A stretch of DNA of 29,850 nt from Prevotella sp. UBA2456 (lineage in GTDB: Bacteria; Bacteroidota; Bacteroidia; Bacteroidales; Bacteroidaceae), in contig DDPY01000007.1 in the NCBI GenBank assembly GCA_002342415.1, positions 25,016 through 54,865 of the forward strand. The letters run 5' to 3'. The position numbers and the translations under genes were made by a program. Shown here piece by piece: positions 1 through 7,861 of this stretch. The notes beneath the pieces are model-generated. The model was not told the DNA's origin and did not search any database. It saw only the letters and a list, made by a program, of their open reading frames with translations. Each line of letters starts with the position of its first letter. Positions within the stretch are counted from its first letter, which is position 1.

Positions 1-2370
1 GGCGACTACTTCAAGGAGGGTGCCATCGACATGGCCTGGGAGTATCTGGTGGACGTGCTGAAGCTGAATCCTGAGGATCTCTACGTCACCGTCTTCGAGG
101 GCTCGCCTGAGGAGAACATCCCCCGCGACGACGAGGCCGCCCGCTACTGGGCCAAGCACGTGCCTGAGGACCACATCATCAATGGCAACAAGCACGATAA
201 CTTCTGGGAGATGGGCGACACGGGTCCCTGCGGCCCCTGCTCAGAGATTCATGTAGACTCGCGCACACCTGAGCAGCGTGCCGCCTCGGGCAAGAGCGGC
301 CGCGAGCTGGTGAACCAGGATGACCCGCAGGTCATCGAGATATGGAACCTCGTGTTCATGCAGTTCAACCGCAAGGCTGACGGCTCGCTGGAGAAACTCT
401 CTATGAACGTCATCGACACGGGTATGGGCTTCGAGCGACTGGTGCGCATGCTGCAAGGCAAGCACTCCAACTACGACACCGATGTCTTCCAGCCCATCAT
501 CAAGGCCGAGCAGGACATCACGGGACTGAAATATACCACCTTTGAGGAGGAGACCGAAAACCCCATCGACAAGCAGCAGGACGACATCAATATCGCCATG
601 CGTGTATGTGCCGACCACCTGAGGGCTGTCGCCTTCTCGATAGCCGACGGCCAGCTGCCCTCGAATGCCAAGGCAGGCTACGTCATCCGCCGCATCCTGC
701 GCCGTGCTGTGCGCTATGCCTATACCTTCCTCGGGCAGAAGGACGGATTCCTTTACAAGCTCGTGCCCACGCTGGTACACGAGATGGGCGATGCCTTCCC
801 TGAGCTGAAGGCCCAGCAGGTGCTGGTCACCAAAGTCATCAAGGAGGAGGAAGAGTCGTTCCTGCGCACGCTCGACAAGGGCATCTCCATGCTCAACGAC
901 GCTATGGACAAACTGAAGGCTGAGGGCAAGACAGAGCTCGACGGTGTGCAGGCCTTCCGCCTGTTCGACACCTATGGCTTCCCTCTCGACCTGACGGAGC
1001 TGATCTGCCGCGAGAACGGATTTACCGTCGACGAGAAGCAGTTTGATGTCGAGATGCAGAAGCAGAAGGAGCGCGCCCGCAATGCCGCCCAGGTAGAAAA
1101 CAGCGACTGGACAGAGCTCCAGGCTGGCGAACAGAAGTTTGTAGGCTACGACTATACGGAATACTCGTGTCACATCCTGCGCTATCGCAAGGTGACGCAG
1201 AAGAAGAACGAGTTCTACGAGCTCGTGCTCGACGCCACTCCCTTCTATGGCGAGATGGGCGGACAGGTAGGTGACCAGGGTGTGCTCTGCAACGAGCAGG
1301 AGACCATCCAGATTGTCGACACTAAGCGCGAGAACAACCAGAGCGTACACATCGTGAAGCAGCTGCCCAAGGACCCCACAGCCGAGTTCATGGCCTGTGT
1401 GGATACGGACAAGCGCGAAGCCTCAGCCGCCAACCATACCGCTACCCACCTGCTCGACTATGCGCTGAAGCAGGTCTTGGGCGACCATGTGGAGCAGAAG
1501 GGCTCGTATGTCTCGCCCGATACGCTGCGCTTCGACTTCTCCCACTTCCAGAAGGTGACGGACGAGGAACTGCGCCAGGTGGAGCGCATGGTGAACGACA
1601 TGATTCGCCAGGACATCGCGCTCGACGAGCATCGCGACGTGCCCTTCGACGAGGCCAAGAAACTCGGAGCCATCGCCCTCTTCGGCGAGAAGTATGGCGA
1701 CAAGGTGCGCGTGGTGCGCTTCGGGCCTTCGTGCGAGTTCTGTGGCGGTATCCACGCCAGCTCGACAGGCCGCATCGGATTCTTCAAGATTATCTCGGAG
1801 AGCAGCGTGGCTGCCGGCATCCGCCGTATCGAGGCCAAGACAGGCCGCGAGTGCGAGGAACTGCTCTATAACATTGAGGACACGCTGAAGGCTGTCAAGT
1901 CGTTCTTCAACAATGCGAAGGACCTGCAGGGTGTTATCCAGAAATATATCGAGGAGCACGACCACATGAAGAAGGAGATAGAGCAGTTCCAGGCGCAAGC
2001 CGTGGAGCGCACGGCCCAGAAGCTGGTCGAGAAGGCTCGCGAGGTCAATGGCGTGAAGGTCATCACCGGCATCCTGCCGATGACGCCTGCTGCTGCCAAG
2101 GACCTGGCCTTTAAGATTCGTGCCTCGGTCGACGGCTCGCTGCTGTGTGTCATTGGCTCACACGACAACGACAAGCCTCAGCTCTCTATCATGATGAGCG
2201 ACGATATGGTGAGCGAACACGGGTTGAATGCTGGTCAGATGATTCGCGAGGCTGCCCGTCTTATCCAGGGCGGTGGCGGCGGCCAGCCCCACTTCGCACA
2301 GGCTGGCGGCAAGAGCGTCGATGGCCTGAGCGCTGCTGTCGACAAGGTCGTCGAACTGGCTAAGATTTAA
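1..2370 (+). CDS. alaS: Alanyl-tRNA synthetase, 3' part (5' end outside window)
   Basis: Cytoplasmic class II synthetase that activates alanine, charges tRNA-Ala and hydrolyses mischarged Ser/Gly-tRNA. The frame is open from base 1 and reads GDYFKEGAIDMAWEYL, a conserved AlaRS stretch, so the true start lies upstream; the ATG at 31 is internal. About 789 residues are visible of a family usually near 870-880. Seen in order: the end of the aminoacylation core, the tRNA-recognition region (ADHLRAVAFSIADGQLPSN), the editing-domain zinc motif halves HTATH (about base 1435) and CEFCGGIH (about base 1735), then the C-terminal DHHA1-like domain with the glycine-rich GGGGGQPHFAQAGG near the end. All editing-site residues look intact. 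The gene ends convergently with the next gene, separated by a perfect hairpin. Identification is firm; only the N-terminus is missing. Confidence 0.98.
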   Translation, partial: GDYFKEGAIDMAWEYLVDVLKLNPEDLYVTVFEGSPEENIPRDDEAARYWAKHVPEDHIINGNKHDNFWEMGDTGPCGPCSEIHVDSRTPEQRAASGKSGRELVNQDDPQVIEIWNLVFMQFNRKADGSLEKLSMNVIDTGMGFERLVRMLQGKHSNYDTDVFQPIIKAEQDITGLKYTTFEEETENPIDKQQDDINIAMRVCADHLRAVAFSIADGQLPSNAKAGYVIRRILRRAVRYAYTFLGQKDGFLYKLVPTLVHEMGDAFPELKAQQVLVTKVIKEEEESFLRTLDKGISMLNDAMDKLKAEGKTELDGVQAFRLFDTYGFPLDLTELICRENGFTVDEKQFDVEMQKQKERARNAAQVENSDWTELQAGEQKFVGYDYTEYSCHILRYRKVTQKKNEFYELVLDATPFYGEMGGQVGDQGVLCNEQETIQIVDTKRENNQSVHIVKQLPKDPTAEFMACVDTDKREASAANHTATHLLDYALKQVLGDHVEQKGSYVSPDTLRFDFSHFQKVTDEELRQVERMVNDMIRQDIALDEHRDVPFDEAKKLGAIALFGEKYGDKVRVVRFGPSCEFCGGIHASSTGRIGFFKIISESSVAAGIRRIEAKTGRECEELLYNIEDTLKAVKSFFNNAKDLQGVIQKYIEEHDHMKKEIEQFQAQAVERTAQKLVEKAREVNGVKVITGILPMTPAAAKDLAFKIRASVDGSLLCVIGSHDNDKPQLSIMMSDDMVSEHGLNAGQMIREAARLIQGGGGGQPHFAQAGGKSVDGLSAAVDKVVELAKI

Positions 2371-2385
2371 GTGGTAAGAAGTAAG

Positions 2386-2421
2386 AAATAAGAGGTGAGA
2401 GACAGCTCTCACCTCTTATTT
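2386..2421. terminator. Bidirectional intrinsic terminator between alaS and the hydrolase fusion
   Basis: Perfect 16-bp inverted repeat: AAATAAGAGGTGAGAG (2386-2401), loop ACAG, then its exact complement 2406-2421, followed by TTATTTC. It is A-rich on the left and T-rich on the right, so it can serve both convergent genes. It touches the stop codon of the minus-strand gene (TAA complement at 2421-2423). Confidence 0.88.
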
Positions 2422-3743
2422 TATTTCAATGTCTTCATCAGGAAGCGGAAAACGTAGTCGGTAGTGCGGTAGATGTTCTGCGAGAATCCGTGGTCGAAGT
2501 ATTCCTGCTCTACGTATTCAGACCCTGGCCACTGCTGGTGAAAGCGCAGCCCGTAGGTGTAAGGCACCACGCGGTCGCCCGTACCGTGTATGATGAAGGC
2601 AGGACCATGATACTGGGCCGCCGTCTCGTAGATGGGCAGCGTGAAAGCGGTCTGGATGTATTTGCGTCCTAAGCGCTGGCCAGGCCCCCATAGTTCTACG
2701 TATTCCGGCGGGTCGAGCGGGTTGTACTGCTTGCCAAAGGTAGAGCCTCGGATGGCATCGTCGCGCAGCACGGCAGCAGGAGCCATCAGTGCTACGGCGG
2801 CTATCTGATCGCCGGCCTTCGCCAGCTCGCCAGCCGTCATGGCCGCCACCACGCCGCCCTGCGAGTGGCCCACCAGTGCCACCTTCGACACATAGCGCAG
2901 GTCGCGCACGTATTCAATGACCTTCTTCGCGTCGTTGATCTCGTTGGGCACGGTCATGTCCTCGAAGCGTCCCTCGCTCTCGCCGTGGGCGTTGAAGTCG
3001 AAGCGTATAGAGGCGATGCCGTGACGTTGTAGCGAGTCGGTGATGAGCTCGAAGAGCGACCCTTCCTTCCTGCCGCCGAATCCGTGACAGAACACCACCA
3101 TCGGGCACTGCTCGCCCTGCTTCAGCTCTGGCTTCTGGATGATAGCCGACAGCCGGCCGTGGTCGCCGTCTATGCTGACGCGCTCGTGCTGAGGCTTGAA
3201 GCCCGTAGGGTGCAGCTCCTTCAGCAACTTGTCCACCTTATAGGTCAGCACGGTGGAGAGCGCCACTTTGCCATCCTTGTCGATGACCACCATCGATGGT
3301 ATCCACTTCACGCCATACAGCTTCGAGATGGCCGTCTCCTTGAATTTCTTCAGTTCGCTGACCTGGGTGTAGGTGATACCGAACTGCTCGCAGCCCTTCT
3401 TCCACGCTTCCACATCGGTATCCATCGACACGCCCACAAACTCAACGCCCTGGGGGCCGTACTCCTTTTGCATCCTGACCACCTCAGGGGCATCCTTCCG
3501 ACAGTCAGGACACCACGAGGCCCAGAAGTCGAGCACTACGGTGCGTCCCCTCAGCTTAGACAGCTGGAAGGTCTTGCCGTCGATGGTTTTCATCTTGAAG
3601 TCGGGGGCCAGTGTACCCGCCTTTACCAACTCCATTGCATACTTCGCGTCAAAATCGGCCTCAGGCTGCGTCTGCGCCTCGGCTCCCAGCGCCCAGCCCA
3701 TCGTCAGAGCCAGCGCAATCATGATTCGTCTTATCTGTTTCAT
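2421..3743 (-). CDS. Periplasmic thioredoxin (TlpA-like)-alpha/beta hydrolase fusion
   Basis: Predicted exported two-domain protein of 440 residues. Start chosen at 3743 because MKQIRRIMIALALTMGWALG followed by AEAQ is a clean signal peptide; an upstream TTG at 3824 would bury it. Residues about 35-180 form a TlpA/AhpC-type thioredoxin fold with WASWCPDC (Cys78, Cys81) and a WIPS cis-proline region. Residues about 185-440 are a serine hydrolase: HGFGG oxyanion region, nucleophile elbow GHSQGG (Ser near 294), acid in HGTGD and late histidine in FDHGF, so the Ser-Asp-His triad appears complete. The substrate is unknown; esterase or peptidase activity is possible. The redox half suggests disulfide or peroxide chemistry in the periplasm. 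It is monocistronic between a terminator and its own promoter. Each domain call is firm; the function of the fusion is not known. Confidence 0.88.
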   Translation of the reverse strand: MKQIRRIMIALALTMGWALGAEAQTQPEADFDAKYAMELVKAGTLAPDFKMKTIDGKTFQLSKLRGRTVVLDFWASWCPDCRKDAPEVVRMQKEYGPQGVEFVGVSMDTDVEAWKKGCEQFGITYTQVSELKKFKETAISKLYGVKWIPSMVVIDKDGKVALSTVLTYKVDKLLKELHPTGFKPQHERVSIDGDHGRLSAIIQKPELKQGEQCPMVVFCHGFGGRKEGSLFELITDSLQRHGIASIRFDFNAHGESEGRFEDMTVPNEINDAKKVIEYVRDLRYVSKVALVGHSQGGVVAAMTAGELAKAGDQIAAVALMAPAAVLRDDAIRGSTFGKQYNPLDPPEYVELWGPGQRLGRKYIQTAFTLPIYETAAQYHGPAFIIHGTGDRVVPYTYGLRFHQQWPGSEYVEQEYFDHGFSQNIYRTTDYVFRFLMKTLK

Positions 3744-3749
3744 AGCCCG

Positions 3750-3781
3750 CAAAGTTAGCATATTTATCCGTATTATCCAAA
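3750..3781 (-). promoter_or_regulatory. Bacteroidetes promoter for the thioredoxin-hydrolase gene
   Basis: On the minus strand, TTTG (3781-3778), 20 nt, then TAACTTTG (3757-3750), an exact fit to the -33/-7 consensus. Only six bases (CGGGCT) separate the -7 box from the ATG at 3743, so the transcript should start at or next to the start codon. Confidence 0.8.
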
Positions 3782-3915
3782 TTTTTTCGGACAGAAACGA
3801 AAAAAGAGGGCCTGATGCCTCCATTGTACGAACCTTTTCGTTATCTTTGCAGGAGATTTCAGAGATCTGTCAATGATCTGCCAACCGGTCGTCATACTAT
3901 TTTTATCCTTTTTTC

Positions 3916-3946
3916 TTTGCCGTTTCAAGAATTATTCCTATCTTTG
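3916..3946 (+). promoter_or_regulatory. Orphan consensus promoter pointing right
   Basis: TTTG (3916-3919), 19 nt, TATCTTTG (3939-3946) matches the Bacteroidetes consensus exactly. No convincing gene follows before the separate promoter of the HerA-like gene at 4294, so it may drive a non-coding transcript, an extended leader, or be left from a lost gene. Confidence 0.6.
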
Positions 3947-4116
3947 CTGCGAGTTTTGATTAGTAACGACAGGACATGAGAATAGAGGGGAAAATATTTT
4001 TCCCTTTACTGGTAGCGAATTTACCCTTAATGGTAGCAGGCGCGGAATCTGATGGGAGTCTTTGCTTTGTCGGGATATTTCAATTGCTGCAAAATTGTTA
4101 CGAAGCAAGCTGCGTA

Positions 4117-4233
4117 GTAGGAGTGACGGTAGGAGTATGGTAGGAGTATGGTAGGAGTTGCAGCAACACCTACCACGCCTCAAACCCTTTGTATATCGGC
4201 GTTTCAGCCCTGTGACGGTAGGAGAGTAGGAGT
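4117..4233 (+). repeat. GTAGGAGT direct-repeat cluster in a gene-poor stretch
   Basis: GTAGGAG(T) begins at 4117, 4129, 4140 and 4151 (spacings 12, 11, 11) and again at 4218 and 4226. The longer string GTGACGGTAGGAG occurs at 4123 and at 4212. The surrounding 3782-4293 holds no reading frame that looks coding: short frames in both directions have compositions set by the repeat. I cannot say what it does; it could be the decayed edge of a lost element. Confidence 0.6.
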
Positions 4234-4293
4234 TTTACACTTTGTCTTGTCCAGTCATAGGCTTGCCAACAAATTGAAAAAGAATTGCCCTTA

Positions 4294-4325
4294 TTTGTGG
4301 ATTTCCATTTTTTTTGTTACTTTTG
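4294..4325 (+). promoter_or_regulatory. Promoter of the HerA-like ATPase gene
   Basis: TTTG (4294-4297), 20 nt, TACTTTTG (4318-4325), an exact TAnnTTTG match. Transcription should start near 4330, giving a leader of about 20 nt before the ATG at 4353. Confidence 0.78.
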
Positions 4326-4352
4326 CATCAGAAAACCAATATCATTACGCTT

Positions 4353-5927
4353 ATGTACGACAAACAACGGGGCTTCTATATTGCCCATTGCGCCAACGGA
4401 GCGCTTTCCATTCAAGGTAAGATGGCCAACCGCCACGGACTGATAGCCGGTGCTACGGGTACAGGTAAGACGGTGACGCTGCAGGTGATGGCCGAGACAT
4501 TCTGTCAGGCAGGAGTGCCCTGCTTCATGGCCGACATGAAGGGCGACCTCAGCGGCATCTCGCAGGCAGGGCGGATGAGCGGATTCATCGAGAAGCGCCT
4601 GCCTGAGTTTGAGATTGAGAATCCTGAGTTCCAGGCCTGTCCTGTGCGCTTCTTCGATGTCTTTGGCGAACAGGGGCACCCCATGCGTGCCACCATCTCG
4701 CAGATGGGACCGCAGCTGCTGTCGCGACTGATGCAACTCAACGAGACGCAGGACGGCGTGCTGAACATCGTGTTCCGCATCGCCGACGAGCGCGGACTGC
4801 TGCTTATCGACATCAAGGACCTGCGCGCCATGCTCGACTGGGTGTCGAAGCACGCCAAGGAATACACGACGAAATACGGCAACATTTCCGTGCAGACCAT
4901 TGGAGCCATCCAGCGCGCCCTGCTGCAGCTGGAGAACCAGGGGGCCGACAAGTTCTTCGGCGAGCCCTCGTTCGACATCCACGACCTGCTGCAACAGCAG
5001 GGCGGAAAGGGCATCATGAATGTGCTGGCGGCTGACAAGCTGATGCTGCAGCCCAAGCTCTACTCCACCTTCCTGCTGTGGCTGCTCAGCGAGCTCTATA
5101 GCACCCTGCCCGAGGTGGGCGACCTGCCACAGCCTAAGCTCGTCTTCTTCTTCGACGAGGCGCACATGCTCTTCGCCGACACCTCGAAGGCACTGCTCGA
5201 CAAGATTGAACAGGTGATCCGACTCATCCGCTCGAAGGGCGTGGGCATCTACTTTATCACCCAGAGTCCGACGGATATTCCAGAGAACATCCTCGGACAG
5301 TTAGGCAACCGTGTGCAGCATGCCCTTCGCGCCTATACGCCGAAAGACCAGAAGACCGTCAAGACGGCCGCCGACACCTTCCGAGCCAACCCGCAGTTTA
5401 AGACCGACGAGGCCATCATGCAGCTCGAAACGGGTGAGGCGCTGGTGAGTTTCCTCGACGAGAAAGGTGCTCCCACGATGGTGGAGCGCGCCAAGATACT
5501 CTTCCCCCTGAGCCAGATTGGTGCCGTCACCGAGGGTCAGCGTTTAGACATCATCAAGCAGAGCGATATCTATGGCAAGTATGACACCCCGATAGACCGC
5601 GAGAGTGCCTTCGAACAGCTGATGCAAGAAGCCGAGCGTCAACTTGCCGAGGCCGAAGCCGCTGAGCCTGCCGAAGCCGCTGAGCCCGCCAAGGAGGGAA
5701 AGCAGAAGTCCGGCATGCTGTCGAAGGTGATGAAAGCCGTGATGACTGCCGTTACCTCCACGCTGGCAGCCGTCTTAGGAGCCTGGGTGAGCGAGAAGGT
5801 GAGCGGCAAGAAGTCGAAGAGCCGCACTTCAGCCAAAGAGCGTGTGGTGAAGAATGCCACCTCGGCAGCCACTCGTACCATCACGAAAGAGCTCACTCGC
5901 GACATTCTGGGAAACCTGATTAAGTAA
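4353..5927 (+). CDS. HerA-like ATPase, DUF853 (YjgR) family
   Basis: Cytoplasmic P-loop ATPase of 524 residues in the HerA/FtsK-like group. Start placed at the ATG at 4353 (MYDKQRGFYIAHC), since the TTG at 4314 lies inside the promoter. Walker A is GATGTGKT (residues 33-40), and ADMKGDLSG follows, typical of DUF853. Walker B is LVFFFDEAH (about 262-270), followed by IRSKGVGIYFITQSPTDIP, the sensor-like segment of this family. The C-terminal part is distinctive: an Ala/Glu/Pro-rich linker (AEAEAAEPAEAAEPA) and then an amphipathic or hydrophobic segment (MLSKVMKAVMTAVTSTLAAV) with a basic tail, which could contact membrane or DNA. The biological role of DUF853 proteins is poorly known; DNA translocation is inferred from fold only. 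The TlpA-like gene follows after 40 bp and is probably co-transcribed. Confidence 0.9.
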   Translation: MYDKQRGFYIAHCANGALSIQGKMANRHGLIAGATGTGKTVTLQVMAETFCQAGVPCFMADMKGDLSGISQAGRMSGFIEKRLPEFEIENPEFQACPVRFFDVFGEQGHPMRATISQMGPQLLSRLMQLNETQDGVLNIVFRIADERGLLLIDIKDLRAMLDWVSKHAKEYTTKYGNISVQTIGAIQRALLQLENQGADKFFGEPSFDIHDLLQQQGGKGIMNVLAADKLMLQPKLYSTFLLWLLSELYSTLPEVGDLPQPKLVFFFDEAHMLFADTSKALLDKIEQVIRLIRSKGVGIYFITQSPTDIPENILGQLGNRVQHALRAYTPKDQKTVKTAADTFRANPQFKTDEAIMQLETGEALVSFLDEKGAPTMVERAKILFPLSQIGAVTEGQRLDIIKQSDIYGKYDTPIDRESAFEQLMQEAERQLAEAEAAEPAEAAEPAKEGKQKSGMLSKVMKAVMTAVTSTLAAVLGAWVSEKVSGKKSKSRTSAKERVVKNATSAATRTITKELTRDILGNLIK

Positions 5928-5951
5928 CATTGAACATTGAGCATTGAACAT
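5924..5951 (+). repeat. 7-bp repeat array TGAACAT between two genes
   Basis: Units GTAACAT, TGAACAT, TGAGCAT, TGAACAT run in exact 7-nt register from the stop codon of the ATPase to just before the next start. It is the reverse complement of the array at 28381-28436. Confidence 0.75.
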
Positions 5952-5967
5952 TAAAGAATATAAGGTT

Positions 5968-6462
5968 ATGATGAAGAAACTATTGATGATGGCCATCGCG
6001 CTATTGATGGCATTTCCTGTGATGGCACAGGACGACGACCCCATGCAGGTGCTCGTCGGGAAGCGTTTTATTGACGTACAACTGCAGGACGTGAAAGGAC
6101 AGAGCTGCAAGCTCAGTGACTATGCTGGCAAGGGCAAGTGGGTGCTCATTGATTTCTGGGCATCATGGTGCAAGTACTGTCGTGCTGAGATGCCCGACCT
6201 GAAGCGTGCCTACAAGAAGATTGGCACTGACAACTTCGAGGTGGTGGGTATTTCTATCGACGAAGAAACCAGCGACTGGAAGGATGCCATCAAAGAGCTC
6301 GGCCTGCCTTGGAAGCAGCTGGTAGACACCAAGGGGTGGAAATCAAAAGCCATCACTGCCTATAAGGTTCCTGGCATTCCCGTCAATGTGCTCATTGACC
6401 CGTCAGGAAAGATTGCCGCCTGCAATGTCACAGCCGACCAGTTGCCAGACATGGTTGACTAA
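5968..6462 (+). CDS. Exported TlpA-like thioredoxin-fold protein
   Basis: 164 residues, starting at ATG 5968 so that MMKKLLMMAIALLMAFPVMA acts as a signal peptide; the TTG at 5944 lies within the repeat array. The mature part is a single TlpA-type domain with WASWCKYC (CxxC redox pair) and a cis-proline loop PGIPVN, followed by LIDPSGKI. It probably works as a periplasmic thiol-disulfide reductase, possibly membrane-linked by an uncleaved or lipid-free signal; no lipobox Cys is present. It lies directly behind the HerA-like gene with no promoter of its own that I could see, and its 3' end is closed by a strong terminator. The family call is firm; the partner protein is unknown. Its redox domain resembles that of the fusion protein at 2421-3743, and the two may act on related substrates. 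Confidence 0.88.
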   Translation: MMKKLLMMAIALLMAFPVMAQDDDPMQVLVGKRFIDVQLQDVKGQSCKLSDYAGKGKWVLIDFWASWCKYCRAEMPDLKRAYKKIGTDNFEVVGISIDEETSDWKDAIKELGLPWKQLVDTKGWKSKAITAYKVPGIPVNVLIDPSGKIAACNVTADQLPDMVD

Positions 6463-6500
6463 CGATAGAGCTAAGAAAATAGTCTAAGAGAAGATAAAAA

Positions 6501-6535
6501 AGAGTGGCGAGCCGCGTTGCGGCTCGCCATTCTTG
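6501..6535. terminator. Bidirectional terminator between convergent genes
   Basis: Perfect 10-bp GC-rich stem GGCGAGCCGC (6506-6515), loop GTT, GCGGCTCGCC (6519-6528), with AAAAAAGAGT before and ATTCTT after, so it works in both directions. It ends both the TlpA-like gene and the uptake operon. Confidence 0.92.
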
Positions 6536-6559
6536 TATTCTCCTTATCGGAGCGTGCTG

Positions 6560-7846
6560 TTACATGCCTGTGGTGGCAGGCATGGCTTGCTTGGTAACGA
6601 TGAAGGACATGGTGGGGTCTTCCACGTTGGTAAGCTGTATCTGCGTAGGATTGCGCACGTCGTTACCCTTCAGCTCGAAGGTTCCCTGCAGCGGCAGGAT
6701 GAAGTAACGGAAGTAGTAGTTACCGTCCTCGGCTTTGCTGCCCCAGTAGTATTGTGCATTGCCCTTCTGAGCACTGCTGCCGGCATAGGCTGTGACCTTG
6801 AGGCTGACCTGGTTTTCGGAGAGTACGGTGGCTCCCATGTCGAATCCGCTCCAATAGTTGCCGCTGCTGATGAGGAGAATACCGGCCGAGAAATAGGCAT
6901 AGCCGATAGTCTCGCCCTCCTTGGCCAGATGGCCGGGGGCTGCAAACTGCCAGTACCGCTGGATTGCGGGCGACATGTTGGCATAGCTCACGAACCACTC
7001 TCCGTTGACGAAGGCATCGGCCACGGGCATTACATAGCCTTTCATCACAGCTTCGGGGTCGTTGCTGGTGAAGAGATAGTCGTCGCCTCCCTTGTAGGTG
7101 AAGTCGGTAATGGTCTTGCCAAGCACTTCGACGGGCTTGTAGAGGTGGTAACTGTTGGCCCTGAGGATATAGGGTGCCTCTATGGTAATGAGCTCGCTGG
7201 TGACGGGATCGGGATAGGTGAAGGTGAGCTGATGGTAGGAGGCATCAACGAAAGCAGTGTCGTTTCCTACGATGAAGAAGTAGGAGGCAAAGGCCATGTC
7301 TTGCTCCGACTGTTTGACGGTGTTGATATAGCCGTCCCAGTCGGCAGTGGCTGGTGTCATGACGATGCGGCTGTTATGCTTCTTGCCTACCATGATGACA
7401 CTGTCGGCGGTGGCCTTCATGATGCGGAACTCAAGGTCGCCCTCCATACCCTTTCCGTTGGTTCCTACGCCCGCAGGGTTGGCAGGGTCGGAAAAGAAAT
7501 GGAAGATGGGGTTGTACTGGTCGAAGGAGAGCACCACACCCTGGCTCTGTTCGAGCTTATAGTGTGAGGTCTGTTGCTGACCGGGACCATAGACCTCGTT
7601 GGACACGGTGACCGTGTTGTCGGCATTGAACTTGACGAACATGTTGTAGCCACCATACTTTGTTGCACCGTAGTACTCCATGAGCCATCCGTTGGCCGGT
7701 GCGGTGAGTGTGGCCTGATAGCTGGTGATGGCTTCATCGATTCTCTGGGCTGCCGACTTGTTGAAGACATCGTCGACCTCTTTGGTACAGGCGGTGAAGG
7801 CGGCTGTGGCCACAAGGGCTATTAGTAAATGATATATCTTTTTCAT
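6560..7846 (-). CDS. DUF4302 surface lipoprotein, last gene of uptake operon 1
   Basis: 428 residues. MKKIYHLLIALVATAAFTAC gives a type II signal with lipid-modified Cys20. Just after it, RIDEAITSYQATLTAPANGW and then the EYYGATKYGG segment are the characteristic opening of DUF4302 proteins, which occur in Bacteroidetes next to SusC/SusD pairs. The remainder alternates short polar and aromatic strands, consistent with a beta-rich surface protein. No catalytic motif is visible. Gene order (SusC, SusD, zinc lipoprotein, DUF4302; gaps of 15-50 bp) says it belongs to the same transcript, and it probably helps bind or deliver the substrate at the cell surface. The molecular function is not known. 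Confidence 0.82.
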   Translation of the reverse strand: MKKIYHLLIALVATAAFTACTKEVDDVFNKSAAQRIDEAITSYQATLTAPANGWLMEYYGATKYGGYNMFVKFNADNTVTVSNEVYGPGQQQTSHYKLEQSQGVVLSFDQYNPIFHFFSDPANPAGVGTNGKGMEGDLEFRIMKATADSVIMVGKKHNSRIVMTPATADWDGYINTVKQSEQDMAFASYFFIVGNDTAFVDASYHQLTFTYPDPVTSELITIEAPYILRANSYHLYKPVEVLGKTITDFTYKGGDDYLFTSNDPEAVMKGYVMPVADAFVNGEWFVSYANMSPAIQRYWQFAAPGHLAKEGETIGYAYFSAGILLISSGNYWSGFDMGATVLSENQVSLKVTAYAGSSAQKGNAQYYWGSKAEDGNYYFRYFILPLQGTFELKGNDVRNPTQIQLTNVEDPTMSFIVTKQAMPATTGM

Positions 7847-7861
7847 ACTGTAATAATCGTT

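Noticed and set aside
241..1998. Long minus-strand open frames of 369 and 191 codons opposite alaS
   Set aside because: They mirror a strongly coding gene with GC-rich third positions; their compositions (runs of Leu, Val, His) are typical of antisense shadows and there is no promoter.
3842..3849. Second TATCTTTG box left of the orphan promoter
   Set aside because: The nearest TTG is only 15 nt upstream and nothing is encoded directly behind it; treated as chance.
3938..4420. Short frames in the GTAGGAGT repeat region (81 codons minus, 90 codons plus)
   Set aside because: Their peptides are dictated by the repeat, and the plus frame overlaps the promoter and start of the HerA-like gene.
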